Assembly: GCA_964598695.1 (NCBI GenBank)
Contig: CAZRDB010000018.1
Coordinates: 1-41,308, forward strand
Length of the DNA: 41,308 nt
Origin: CAZRDB01 sp964598695
Lineage (GTDB): Bacteria; Armatimonadota; Zipacnadia; UBA1398
Direction of reading: 5' to 3'
Positions 16,209 through 24,728 of this stretch are shown here, piece after piece (within the stretch, counting starts at the first letter, position 1; the number at the start of each line of letters is the position of its first letter). The notes below the pieces were generated by a model. It worked only from the letters and a program-made list of their open reading frames with translations. It ran no database searches and was not told where the DNA came from. The translations under genes were made by a program, and so were the position numbers.

Positions 16209-17294
16209 ATGGAGACCGCCGACTGGGTCCGGCTCAGCATCGTCCAGGCACGGCTCCACCGGCCGGTTGTCGCCGCCCTCGAGGCGCTCGGCGGGGCAGA
16301 GAGCTTCCTCGCAGCCCCCGTTCGCGAGCAGGCCGAGGCCCTGGGGGGGCTTCCCGCACCCCGGCTCGGCTGGCTCGACTCCCTCTGGCGGCTCGACCCC
16401 GCGGAGCTGCTCGCCACGCTCTCCCGGCTCGAGGCCCGGGTGCTCCCCTACGACGATCCCTCGTACCCCGCGGGCCTCCTCGATCTACCCGACCCGCCCC
16501 CGTGCCTCTTCGTCGCCGGCGACCCGGCCTGCCTCCTCCGCCGCTCGGTCGCAATCGTGGGCTCGCGCGGTGCCGGCCTGTACGGCCTCGACAGCGCCCA
16601 GACGTTGGCCCGCGGCCTCGCCGAGTCCGGCGTCTGCGTCGTGAGCGGTCTCGCCGTGGGGATCGATGCCGCGGCCCACCGCGGAGCCCTCGAGGGCGGC
16701 GGCCCGACGGCCGGTGTGCTCGGCTGCGGCCTCGATGACCCCTACCCGGTCGCGAACCGCGCACTCCGGGACCGGATGGCCCGAGAGGGCGGGGCCGTCC
16801 TCACCGAGCTGCCGCCGGGTACCGAGCCCTCGCCCGGGGAGTTCCCCCGGCGCAACCGGATCATCGCCGCGCTGGCGCTCGTGACCGTGGTGGTCGGCGC
16901 CCGCGAGCAGTCGGGTGCGCTGATCACCGCGGGTGTCGCCGCCGAGCTGGGACGCGAGGTCGCGGCGGTGCCGGGCTCGATCCGCGACCCGTACAACCGG
17001 GGCGCCCACCGGCTGATCCGCGATGGCGCGCAGGTCGTCGACGGACCTCGCGCCGTGCTGGATCTGCTCGGCTGCGGAGCGGAAGGCGCGGCGCCCCTGA
17101 CGCTCGACCTCGAGCAGCTCTCCGAGGAGCAGCGGCGGGTCTTCCTGGCACTAGGCCACCAGCCGACCCACATCGACGCGCTCGCCGAGGACCTAGGGCT
17201 GGAGGTCGCCCGGGCGTCCGGGATCCTGATGCTCCTCGCCGCCCGGGGCCTCGTCGAGCCGCGTCCCGGCGGGTCGTTCGTCCGAGGGGTCTAG
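16209..17294 (+). CDS. dprA: DprA, DNA-processing protein (transformation recombination mediator)
   Basis: DprA binds incoming single-stranded DNA during natural transformation and loads RecA on it. The 361-residue protein has the family's Rossmann fold: VAIVGSRGAG (114-123), VVSGLAVGIDAAAHRGAL, GCGLDDPYP, FPRRNRIIA and SGALITA, then VPGSI. The N-terminal 80 residues are the helical SAM-like domain, and the last 65 form a winged helix (EEQRRVFLAL... HIDALAEDLGL). The ATG at 16209 has a GGGGGAG ribosome site. In many bacteria dprA precedes topA; here it converges on an unrelated gene. Other competence genes are not seen, and DprA alone is widespread, so it does not prove competence. Confidence 0.95.
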   Translation: METADWVRLSIVQARLHRPVVAALEALGGAESFLAAPVREQAEALGGLPAPRLGWLDSLWRLDPAELLATLSRLEARVLPYDDPSYPAGLLDLPDPPPCLFVAGDPACLLRRSVAIVGSRGAGLYGLDSAQTLARGLAESGVCVVSGLAVGIDAAAHRGALEGGGPTAGVLGCGLDDPYPVANRALRDRMAREGGAVLTELPPGTEPSPGEFPRRNRIIAALALVTVVVGAREQSGALITAGVAAELGREVAAVPGSIRDPYNRGAHRLIRDGAQVVDGPRAVLDLLGCGAEGAAPLTLDLEQLSEEQRRVFLALGHQPTHIDALAEDLGLEVARASGILMLLAARGLVEPRPGGSFVRGV

Positions 17295-17323
17295 AGCAGT
17301 TCCCGGAAGCTCCCGCGCGGCGC

Positions 17324-18631
17324 CTACCCCCGCCAGCCGGGGGGATCGACCAGATCGGGCGTGTGCGGGGCGCTCTCGAACGCCATGGGGGCGGCCGGGA
17401 CCGCCTCGGCCGGGCTGCTCTCGCTGCGAGGCGGCAGGAGCCCGGGGCCGCTCTCGGTCGTCCCGGCCACGCTCGGTGAGCCGGTGGGCGAGACGTCGAG
17501 CTGCCAGATCTCCCCCCCGAGCGCGACGGCCAGGCAGGGCTCCTTGCCCGGCTCCTCCACCCAGGCGACCTCCATGACCGTCCCCGGCGCGGCGGAGTCC
17601 ATCCGCCCGAGGATGCGGCCGGAGTCCAGGTCGATCACGTGGAGGGCGCCCGTGTTCGAGGCGAGCGCGAGCCAGGGGCTCTGCGTGGCGACGGCGGCGG
17701 GTCCCATGCCCTCGACGGTCGTGCCCGCCGGGAGGTTGGTCCTCCACCGGCACGCGCCATCGGCCCCGAAACCGGCGATCGCGGAGCCGTGCGCGTCCAT
17801 GCCGACCGCGACCCACCGAACCCCGCGATGGGCGGCGGGGCAGTCGACAGTCTGGGCGAAGTAGGTGGACTCGAAGCGCCGGTCGGCGCGCAGCAGCCGG
17901 CCGTCGGCCGAGAGCAGCAGGGTTCCGCGCCGCGTGGTCGAGGCCAGGATCTCCGGCGCGCCATCGCCGTTGGTGTCCCCGGCGCAGACGAAGGCCGCTT
18001 CGCCGGTGGAGCCATTCTGCCAGACGGGCACCCCGTCGGCGCTCAGGAGCATCACCCCTCCGGGGGCCTGCAGGCCGAGCACCAGCTCGTCGCGCGGGTC
18101 GCCCTCCAGGTCGGCCGGGGCGACCTCGTCGATCGCGTAGCCCACGTCCCGCGTCCACAGCTCCGTGCCGTCGGCCTCGCAGGCGGTCAAGGTCCGGCCC
18201 CAGTACTCGAAGACCACGACCTCGGCTTCGGGGTCGGCATCGAGGTTCGCGAGACGGAGACAGGGCGACGAGAAGCCTGTCGGGTGTAGGTCGACCATCG
18301 CGCCTGAGGCATCGAACCGGAGCCAGTTCCCGGGCAGGCTCGCCAGCAGCGCCCCGCGGCCGTGGTCGTAGGCGACGCCCGTGAACCCGGAGGCGGTGAC
18401 CATGCGGACGGAGAGGCCGTCGAGCTGGGGGTTCGAGCCCGCCGTCGGGGCGACGCCGAAGGGGTTCGCGCCATGGGCGGCGGCCGGCGGGGCGGAGGCA
18501 TGGGTGCCGCGGACAAGGAGGCTGGCCCCCAGGAGGCCGACGCAGAGCACGATGATGAGCGCCACAAGGCCTACCACGATCCAGACCGCGAGACCGGCGC
18601 CGCGCCGCGAGCCGCTTGGCGTTCCGTCCAT
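17324..18631 (-). CDS. Membrane-anchored beta-propeller-like protein (FG-GAP/PQQ-type repeats)
   Basis: The 435-residue protein has a short basic N-terminus, one transmembrane helix (AVWIVVGLVALIIVLCVGLL, about residues 15-34) and a large outside domain. That domain holds repeated blades with Asp-rich turns such as ANLDADPEAEVVVFEYWG, ADLEGDPRDELVLGL and GDTNGDGAPEILAS, typical of FG-GAP/VCBS propellers that bind calcium. Later blades (LHVIDLDSGRILG) look more like PQQ/WD repeats. The tail from about 390 is Pro/Ser-rich. ATG 18631 sits 8 nt after GGGAGGAGG. It follows queA in the same direction with a 26-nt gap, so it may share that operon. Role unknown; perhaps a surface sensor or binding protein. 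Confidence 0.75.
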   Translation of the reverse strand: MDGTPSGSRRGAGLAVWIVVGLVALIIVLCVGLLGASLLVRGTHASAPPAAAHGANPFGVAPTAGSNPQLDGLSVRMVTASGFTGVAYDHGRGALLASLPGNWLRFDASGAMVDLHPTGFSSPCLRLANLDADPEAEVVVFEYWGRTLTACEADGTELWTRDVGYAIDEVAPADLEGDPRDELVLGLQAPGGVMLLSADGVPVWQNGSTGEAAFVCAGDTNGDGAPEILASTTRRGTLLLSADGRLLRADRRFESTYFAQTVDCPAAHRGVRWVAVGMDAHGSAIAGFGADGACRWRTNLPAGTTVEGMGPAAVATQSPWLALASNTGALHVIDLDSGRILGRMDSAAPGTVMEVAWVEEPGKEPCLAVALGGEIWQLDVSPTGSPSVAGTTESGPGLLPPRSESSPAEAVPAAPMAFESAPHTPDLVDPPGWRG

Positions 18632-18657
18632 CGCCCATCCTCCTCCCGCACCGCGCG

Positions 18658-19710
18658 TCAGACGATCAGCATCGCGTCGCCGTAGCTGAAGAACCGGTAC
18701 CGCTGCGCGACGGCCTCTCGGTAGGCCGCCAGGATGCGCTCGCGACCCGCCAGTGCCGAGACCAGCACGAGCAGGCTCGAGCGCGGCAGGTGGAAGTTCG
18801 TGACCAGTCCGTCCACGGCGCGGAAGCGATGGCCCGGCCGGATGAACAGCCGGGTCGCGCCCTCGCCCGGGACCACGCGCCCGTGCAGTCCCGCGAGGGT
18901 CTCCAAGGTGCGGACGGCCGTCGTACCCACCGCGATGACGCGTCCGCCGGCCGCGCGGGAGTCCTCGATGATCCGGACGCTCTCCGGCGTCACATGGTAA
19001 CGCTCCTCGTGCATCGCGTGCAGCGAGATGCTCTCGGCCGAGATCGGCCGGAAGGTGCCCAGCCCGACGTGGAGGGTCACGCGGGCGAGACGCACCCCGG
19101 CTGCGGCGAGGTCTTCGAGGAGTCTCTCCTCGAAGTGCAGCCCGGCGGTCGGCGCCGCCACCGAGCCGCTGTGCGCGGCATACACGGTCTGATAGCGGGT
19201 GCGGTCGAGTGGCTCGTCGGGCCGCTGGATGTAGGGAGGCAGGGGGATGTGGCCGACCACCTCGAGCGCCTCCGCCAGCGGAAGTGCGCTGCGGAGGGCG
19301 ACGCGGAGCTGGCCCGGCTCCGGGAGCCGCTCGAGCACCTCGGCCTCGATCGCGGCCTTCCCCTCGCCGAAGGCGACAACGCGGCCGGGCCGCAGCTTGC
19401 CCGCCGGCCGCCCCAGACACTCCCACTCCCCCTCGCCGAGCGGCCGCAACAGGAGCAGCTCGACGCGGCCGCCGGTCGGGAGCCGCCCAAGCAGGCGGGC
19501 GGGGAAGACGCGCGTGTCGTTCACCACCAGGCAGTCACCGGCGCGGAGGTGGCGGCCGATCTCGGCGAAGCGCCGGTGCTCCACGGCGCCGGAGGCGCGG
19601 TCGAGCACGAGGAGGCGGGCGTCGCTCCGTCGCTCGGCCGGGTGCTGGGCGATCAGCTCGGGCGGGAGGTCGTAGTCGTAGGCGTCCGTGCGGTCGTCGA
19701 TCTCGCTCAC
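18658..19710 (-). CDS. queA: QueA, S-adenosylmethionine:tRNA ribosyltransferase-isomerase
   Basis: QueA transfers and rearranges the ribosyl part of S-adenosylmethionine onto preQ1 in tRNA to give epoxyqueuosine, the penultimate step of queuosine synthesis. The 350-residue length is normal (E. coli about 356). Family motifs are present in order: DYDLPPELIAQHPAERR, VVNDTRVFPARLLG, PTAGLHF, HVGLGTFRP, HAMHEERYHV and TNFHLPRSSLL. The start is GTG at 19710, because its GTGA overlaps the TGA of the upstream gene by 4 nt, a sign of translational coupling. In many genomes queA is followed by tgt, but here it is followed by a membrane propeller gene. Confidence 0.96.
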   Translation of the reverse strand: MSEIDDRTDAYDYDLPPELIAQHPAERRSDARLLVLDRASGAVEHRRFAEIGRHLRAGDCLVVNDTRVFPARLLGRLPTGGRVELLLLRPLGEGEWECLGRPAGKLRPGRVVAFGEGKAAIEAEVLERLPEPGQLRVALRSALPLAEALEVVGHIPLPPYIQRPDEPLDRTRYQTVYAAHSGSVAAPTAGLHFEERLLEDLAAAGVRLARVTLHVGLGTFRPISAESISLHAMHEERYHVTPESVRIIEDSRAAGGRVIAVGTTAVRTLETLAGLHGRVVPGEGATRLFIRPGHRFRAVDGLVTNFHLPRSSLLVLVSALAGRERILAAYREAVAQRYRFFSYGDAMLIV

Positions 19711-21542
19711 GGGACGGAGCCTTCGCCGAGCGCCGAGCGCAGGAGCGGCGGCTCGGCGAGCGGGAGCTGCCAGGTGAACCGGAACCGGAGCGCCTCCTGG
19801 CCGCCGACCAGCACCGTCAGATCGCCGGGACCGTCGAGGGGGAGCTTCTTGCCGGTCTTGCTCGCGATGGGGAAGCAGATCCCGTAGGCCTTCGCCCGGG
19901 CCGAGAGCCCGGGCATCTCGGCGAGGGAGTCGAGGTAGGCGCCGAACCGGCGGTCGCCCCCACTGCCGACGAGCACGGAGGCGCCGGCGAGGGTCGCGTC
20001 TTGCGGGATGTCGGGGGCCATGACCATGAAGACCAGGTGGGTCTCGGAGACCTTGCGGAGCGCGCGCAGGTCGGCGATGTCCGGGGCGTTGGCGGAGAGC
20101 CGGCACAGCGCCTCGAGGAACCGGCCGGTCATCCAGACGGCCCGCACCGTCGCGGGCTCGCCGCCGGTGCGGGAGAAGACGGGGAGGCAGGCGTCGGCCA
20201 GCGAGGCGACGGTGATCGCGGCGTCCGGCGGCGTGACCGTCGTCCCGCCCGACGCGGCGCCGGCGCCGCTCGGGCCGGTCGGGGGGATCCAGCCGGCTGA
20301 GGCGAGCGGGGGCTCCTCGAAGGCGATCTCGCACTGGCTCTCGCCGCGCCGCAGCACGAACCGCAGCTCGCCGACGGGCTCGGTCGAGCGCGCGAAGGCG
20401 ATGACCCGCGAGCAGGCGACCAGCTCGGGGTCGAGCAGCTCGAGCACCGAAGCGGGGACATCCTGCTGGTTCGGCCGCGTCTCGGTCGTGGCCGTGCCGG
20501 TGCGCGTGAGCAGGCGGCAGAGGAAGTCCTGCTCCGGCTTCTCGGCGGCGAACAGGCCCCCGATCCGGCTGACCGCGACGACGTTGTTGCGCGCGAGATA
20601 GGTGGCGAGGGCCTGGCGCTCGATCGGGACATCGACATAGGGCGTCATCGAGAGCAACGCGCCCTCGCAGATCCGGCTGACGCGGTAGATCCGCCCATCG
20701 ACGACCCCGATACGCGTGGTGAGCACGGGAAGGTCGGTCGGGACGATCGGATCGGCGTAGGCGGGACCGAAGCGCTCGAGCGCTCCGGGGCCCTCGCCGC
20801 TCTGGAAGTAGATGGCGGCGCGGAGGGCGGCGAGGATGGCGTTGGCGCCACGCGCGGCCATGAGCTTGTCGATGTCGGCGCCGGCGCCGGGGAGGTCGCC
20901 GGCGGCCATGCGGCTCATCGCGCGGGGGGCGTAACGCGGGAAGACCTCGGTCCGGGCGACGACGAGCGGGGTCGGGCTCTCGGGCTCGTCGGGCGGGAAG
21001 CTGAGAGACTCCTTGCGGCTCGGGTCATAGAGGCCGGAGAGGGCCGCCTCGAGCTTGCGACCGACCAGAGGGTTGTCGGGGGCGAGGCGGGCGGCGACGG
21101 CCAGGTGGCGCTCGGCGGTACGGCCGTGGCCCATCGAGAGGGCCTCGCAGCCGAGAATGAACTCGGTGCGGAGCACGAAGTCGCGAGCCTGGGAGCGCAG
21201 CGCCTCCTGCCCGGCCGCCTCGAGGCCGAGGTAGTGGTTGAGGCAGCGCGAGGCGATCTCGGGGTGGCCGGCCAGCGCGTAGGCCCGGCCGAGGTAGAAG
21301 AAGGCGGCGGGCGGCGGGTTGTCGCCGGAGGCGATCCGCTTGAGTTCCTCGACGGCCGGGTCGGCGAAGGGGCTGGGGGAGTAACCCTGCTCGGCGGCGC
21401 GTTCGGCCCGCTCCACGAGAGCCTTCGCCTGCGCGAGCGGGTCCGGGGGAGCCGCCGGCGCCGTGGCCGGCTGCTGCGCGGCACAGGCCGCGGCCAAGCC
21501 CAGGAGCAACGCGAGTGGTGCCCAGGCAATCCGTCTGCGCAT
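19707..21542 (-). CDS. TPR-containing exported protein or lipoprotein, coupled to queA
   Basis: The 611-residue protein begins with a signal peptide ending ALLLGLAAAC (Cys20). The cysteine suggests a lipoprotein, although the lipobox is weak because Ala, not Leu, sits at -3. An Ala/Pro-rich linker follows, then TPR-like helices at about 40-260 (AAFFYLGRAYALAGHPEIASR, TAERHLAVAARLAPDNPLVG). The rest is mixed alpha/beta and contains DVPIERQALATYLARNN, which may be a domain of the CsgG-like or FlgO-like kind, but this is uncertain. It is the first gene of the leftward queA operon and overlaps queA by 4 nt. Why an envelope protein is coupled to a tRNA-modification gene is unclear. Confidence 0.8.
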   Translation of the reverse strand: MRRRIAWAPLALLLGLAAACAAQQPATAPAAPPDPLAQAKALVERAERAAEQGYSPSPFADPAVEELKRIASGDNPPPAAFFYLGRAYALAGHPEIASRCLNHYLGLEAAGQEALRSQARDFVLRTEFILGCEALSMGHGRTAERHLAVAARLAPDNPLVGRKLEAALSGLYDPSRKESLSFPPDEPESPTPLVVARTEVFPRYAPRAMSRMAAGDLPGAGADIDKLMAARGANAILAALRAAIYFQSGEGPGALERFGPAYADPIVPTDLPVLTTRIGVVDGRIYRVSRICEGALLSMTPYVDVPIERQALATYLARNNVVAVSRIGGLFAAEKPEQDFLCRLLTRTGTATTETRPNQQDVPASVLELLDPELVACSRVIAFARSTEPVGELRFVLRRGESQCEIAFEEPPLASAGWIPPTGPSGAGAASGGTTVTPPDAAITVASLADACLPVFSRTGGEPATVRAVWMTGRFLEALCRLSANAPDIADLRALRKVSETHLVFMVMAPDIPQDATLAGASVLVGSGGDRRFGAYLDSLAEMPGLSARAKAYGICFPIASKTGKKLPLDGPGDLTVLVGGQEALRFRFTWQLPLAEPPLLRSALGEGSVP

Positions 21543-21580
21543 GTGTCGATTCCGCCGTTCCGGGGCGATGAATCACGCTC

Positions 21581-21596
21581 GAGGGCCCTAGCCCTC
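21581..21596. promoter_or_regulatory. Inverted repeat over the transcription start of the queA operon
   Basis: GAGGGC (21581-21586) and GCCCTC (21591-21596) form a perfect 6-bp inverted repeat around CCTA, starting 5 nt downstream of the -10 hexamer in the leftward direction. It lies where transcription should begin, so it could be an operator or a 5' stem-loop in the mRNA. Confidence 0.35.
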
Positions 21597-21600
21597 CCGT

Positions 21601-21629
21601 ATGATAGGCGAACACGGTGCCGCGGCCAA
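21601..21629 (-). promoter_or_regulatory. Promoter of the leftward TPR protein-queA operon
   Basis: On the minus strand TTGGCC (21629-21624) is followed after exactly 17 nt by TATCAT (21606-21601), a 5-of-6 match to the -10 consensus. It lies about 59 nt upstream of the start at 21542. Confidence 0.55.
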
Positions 21630-21755
21630 GGCGGAGGGCGGGGAGAATCGGTCGTCAGCCGGAGGGCGCTACCCATCGGCGGCCGCCCACGCTATCCTGG
21701 GGAGCGCGACGCGGGGCGGGGGAGTCGGCCGGACGGACGGGGAAGGTGACCGAGA

Positions 21756-22352
21756 GTGCCGGAGGACCAACGACCCGTTCGCATGCAGCGCGAGGACACG
21801 CTGCGAAAGACCCACTTCACAGCCGTGGTGCTGATCCCGCCGGAGGAGGCCTGGGGCCCGATCCAGAAGATCCGGCGCCTCTACGACCCCAACGTGCGCC
21901 GCTGGATGCCACACATCACGCTGCTGTACCCGTTCGTCGCGCACGAGCGGCTGCCGCAGGCGGCGATCGCCTGCGCCGAGGCGGTGGCCCGGCTTCCGGT
22001 TCCGACGGTGACGCTGGACAAGCTCGCCTTCTTCAACCATCCCTCGGGTCGGGTCACGCTATGGGCCAGCCCGTCGCCGCCCGACCGGATCATGGATCTC
22101 CAGGAGGCGCTGCAGCTCGCGTTCCCGCACTGCGACGAGTCGGCCCGGCACGAGACCGGCTATGTGCCGCACCTCTCCCTGGGGAGCTTCCACGACCGCA
22201 CGACAGCGCGGGTGACGCGCGACCAGCTCGAGAACGCGTGGCGTCCACTGCGATTCGACCTACCGCAGCTTTCGCTGATCGCGCGTTCGGGCTACGAGAA
22301 GGATCCGTTCCGCGTGGTCGCGCAGGCGCCGATCGGGAGCCGCGTGGTCTGA
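21756..22352 (+). CDS. 2H phosphoesterase / 2'-5' RNA ligase family protein
   Basis: The 198-residue protein has both histidine signatures of the 2H family: PHITLLYPF (His53, Thr55) and PHLSLGSF (His139, Ser141). These two His-x-Thr/Ser sets form the active site of cyclic phosphodiesterases and RNA 2'-5' ligases (ThpR-like). The GTG at 21756 was chosen because GGAAGG lies about 10 nt upstream; an ATG at 21783 would also leave the domain intact but has no nearby ribosome site. It is a cytoplasmic enzyme. The substrate may be tRNA ends or cyclic nucleotides such as ADP-ribose 1'',2''-phosphate, and cannot be told apart here. A TATCCT hexamer lies at 21693-21698 but lacks a convincing -35. Confidence 0.88.
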   Translation: MPEDQRPVRMQREDTLRKTHFTAVVLIPPEEAWGPIQKIRRLYDPNVRRWMPHITLLYPFVAHERLPQAAIACAEAVARLPVPTVTLDKLAFFNHPSGRVTLWASPSPPDRIMDLQEALQLAFPHCDESARHETGYVPHLSLGSFHDRTTARVTRDQLENAWRPLRFDLPQLSLIARSGYEKDPFRVVAQAPIGSRVV

Positions 22353-22496
22353 TTCGGGACGCCGGCAGGATTTCGGCAACGAAGTGGCGGAACGGACTGT
22401 CTACTGATGGGGCGGCTGCTGCCTACAGGTCGTGATCCGCGTACGCGCCGCGCTCGGTCCGTGCGTCCGGATCCGTACCGCGCCAAGAGGAGATCG

Positions 22497-22511
22497 ATGC
22501 CGCAGCTATGA
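22497..22511 (+). CDS. Four-codon leader minicistron overlapping the lipoprotein start
   Basis: A strong ribosome site (GAGGAG, 22487-22492) stands 4 nt before an ATG at 22497 that opens only ATG-CCG-CAG-CTA-TGA. The TGA overlaps the ATG of the lipoprotein gene at 22508. The lipoprotein ATG has no ribosome site of its own at good spacing, so reinitiation after this tiny frame, or direct use of the distant site, are the two options. Confidence 0.35.
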   Translation: MPQL

Positions 22512-23329
22512 GCACACTGCCCCGCGCGTCCCGGGTTCCTGCCGCGGCCGCAACCCTCGCCGTCGTCCTGCTGCTGGCCGGTTGCGCCAGCTCCTCCGGC
22601 CCCTCCTGGGATCACCTTCCCTTGGGGACAGGCCTCTCCGTCGCCCCGGCGGGCTCGTCCACCGCGGCGCCGAGCCTCACAACACTCGCCGCGCGGACCG
22701 TCGACCAGCGCGGCGGCCGGCGTGCCGTCCTCTACGGCCTGAGCGGCCGCTTCACCGCGATCCGCAACTCGGCCGGCACGCAGCTCGCGGGGGGTGGGAT
22801 CGGCGCGATCCTGTACGTCGACCTCGACGCCAACGAGCTGCAGCGCGCGATCGTCTTCGGCGACCCGGGTCCCGGCGTCGAGCCCCCCGTGTTCGGCGCG
22901 ACCGAGATCGCCGAAAGCCCGATCTACGACACCAGCAGCCGCGACCTCACCGACCGGCCCCGGCGCGTCGTGGTCACGGTGAGCGGCTTGTTCACGGGCG
23001 TCGACGCCGGCCGGGCCGGGACCATCGCGGGGAGCCGGAACACCGGCGCCGTCGCGGTGCTCGATCTCTTCGACCCGGGCGTGGTCAACGTCCTGTGCCT
23101 CGAGAGCAGCGCGGACGCCGAGGAGCCCGTCTCGTTCGGCGTGCCCCAGGGCGACCTCGAGGGCTACCGGGCGACCGTCTCCGGAACGGGGCCGTTCGAC
23201 CGGGCCGCCGATCTGCGAGGGCTCTACCGGGCCGAGCCGGGCGGGGCGCTCCAGGCCCTGTTCGACCTGCGGAGTGGGGCCGTCGAGCAGTTCACCGTTC
23301 TCGGCGGGCCCGTCCCGGCGGAGTCCTGA
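22508..23329 (+). CDS. Small lipoprotein of unknown function, first gene of secretin block
   Basis: The 273-residue protein has a textbook lipoprotein signal: basic start, hydrophobic core and lipobox LLAGC with Cys26. The mature part begins with a Ser/Gly/Pro linker. It then appears to be two related beta-rich domains, with similar stretches such as AVLYGLSGRFTAIRN, VVVTVSGLFTGVDAG and YRATVSGTGPFDRAA. No enzyme motif is seen. It precedes three secretin genes by 45 nt in the same direction. Lipoproteins next to secretins often act as pilotins, but classic pilotins are smaller and mostly helical or TPR, so that role is only a possibility. Confidence 0.75.
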   Translation: MSTLPRASRVPAAAATLAVVLLLAGCASSSGPSWDHLPLGTGLSVAPAGSSTAAPSLTTLAARTVDQRGGRRAVLYGLSGRFTAIRNSAGTQLAGGGIGAILYVDLDANELQRAIVFGDPGPGVEPPVFGATEIAESPIYDTSSRDLTDRPRRVVVTVSGLFTGVDAGRAGTIAGSRNTGAVAVLDLFDPGVVNVLCLESSADAEEPVSFGVPQGDLEGYRATVSGTGPFDRAADLRGLYRAEPGGALQALFDLRSGAVEQFTVLGGPVPAES

Positions 23330-23374
23330 GCGAGGGCGCGGCCGCCGCGCCCTCTTCCCGGAGGAGTCACCCCC

Positions 23375-24715
23375 ATGCGCAACCTGCATGTACTGACCGT
23401 TCTCGCGCTCATCCCGGCCCTGGCGGCAGCGGTTGCCGCGTCCGAGGAGACGCCGTCGGCCGAGACGGCCGTCGCGGCGGCCGCCACCCCCGGCGCCGGT
23501 GGGAGCGTGGAGCTGAGCTTCGGCGAGAACGGGCTCAGCCTCTCGTGCCTCAATGCCGACGCCCACGAGGTTTTCGCGCGGATCGGCGTCGCGACGGGGC
23601 TCGCGATCATGGTCAACGACACCGTCCGCGACCGGATCACCGCCTCGCTGCGCAACGTGACGCCGACGGAGGCGATCGGCCAGATCGCCGCGACGTACGG
23701 TCTCTCGTACGCCGAGATCGACGGGGTCATCATGATCTCCGAGGGCGTCCCGACCAGCCCGGCGAGCTACCTCGCGAGCGACATCGCGACCGTGCCGACG
23801 CAGTACGTGCCGGCCGGCCGGGTGCGCGACCTGATGCCGACCTTCCTGCAGTACCACATCCGCGTGAACGCCGAGCAGAACGCCGTCGTCCTCTCAGCGC
23901 CGAGTGACGTACTCGCCAAGTTCCGGCGCGACATCAAGCAGCTCGACATCCCGGCCAAGCAGGTGATGATCGAGGTGCTGATGGTCGAGCTGACCGACAC
24001 CAGCCTCGACCAGCTCGGTGTGCAGATGGCCTGGCAGAACGCCGGGACGGCGCTGTCGTCCGATTCGGCCGCCGGCAACTTCAGCTTCCAGGGCGTCACC
24101 TGGCTCCCGACCGGGTTCTCGGCCCGGCTGGCGGCGTTGGCGTCGGAATCGCGGGCGACGATCCGGGCGCGTCCGCGGATCGCGACGGTCTCGGGCCATA
24201 GCGCGAGCATCTTCATCGGCACCGAGCGCTTCCTCGACAAGACGGTCCGTCGCCTCGGCGACGACGACAGCTCGCAGACCTCGATCGACGCCGGCGTGCG
24301 GCTCGACCTCGTTCCCTTCAGCGGCACGGGTGACGTGATCATCGTGGACCTGCGGCAGGCGGAGATCTCGACGCTCTCGGCGCCCGACCCGGTGACGGGC
24401 CTACCCAACCGCACCTCGCGCTCGGCCCGAACCAAGGTCCGCGTCGCCGACGGCCAGACGATCGTCCTCGGCGGGCTGATCCAGCACGAGCTGCGTGAGA
24501 CCGAGGGCGGGATCCCCCTGCTGCGGGACCTCCCGCTGATCGGCAAGCTGTTCCGCTCGAAGGAGTCCGAGGACATCCAGACCGAGCTGGTGATCTTCAT
24601 CACGCCCCGGATCCTGAGCCAGACCGGCCATCTGCCGGAGGAGGAGGAGCAGGCTCTCCGCGCCCGGTTCGGGATCGACGGAGCGCCGGCCGATCCGACG
24701 CCGGCCACACCCTAG
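23375..24715 (+). CDS. Secretin-family protein 1 (type II/III secretion-like)
   Basis: Secretins form the outer-membrane ring of type II and III secretion and type IV pili. This 446-residue protein has a signal peptide (ends near AAAVAASEE) and an STN-like N-terminal domain (NADAHEVFARIGVATGLAIM). An N-domain with the interface stretch VNAEQNAVVLSAP follows, then the secretin core: TIRARPRIATVSGHSA, VRLDLVPF, RVADGQTIVLGGLI and the family-closing IPLLRDLPLIGKLFRSK then ELVIFITPRIL. The ATG has GGAGGAG 8 nt upstream. It is shorter than most PilQ or GspD proteins. It is followed after 13 nt by a second secretin gene. It most likely builds an outer-membrane channel; the cargo is unknown. Confidence 0.9.
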   Translation: MRNLHVLTVLALIPALAAAVAASEETPSAETAVAAAATPGAGGSVELSFGENGLSLSCLNADAHEVFARIGVATGLAIMVNDTVRDRITASLRNVTPTEAIGQIAATYGLSYAEIDGVIMISEGVPTSPASYLASDIATVPTQYVPAGRVRDLMPTFLQYHIRVNAEQNAVVLSAPSDVLAKFRRDIKQLDIPAKQVMIEVLMVELTDTSLDQLGVQMAWQNAGTALSSDSAAGNFSFQGVTWLPTGFSARLAALASESRATIRARPRIATVSGHSASIFIGTERFLDKTVRRLGDDDSSQTSIDAGVRLDLVPFSGTGDVIIVDLRQAEISTLSAPDPVTGLPNRTSRSARTKVRVADGQTIVLGGLIQHELRETEGGIPLLRDLPLIGKLFRSKESEDIQTELVIFITPRILSQTGHLPEEEEQALRARFGIDGAPADPTPATP

Positions 24716-24728
24716 CGGAGCGCAGCCC

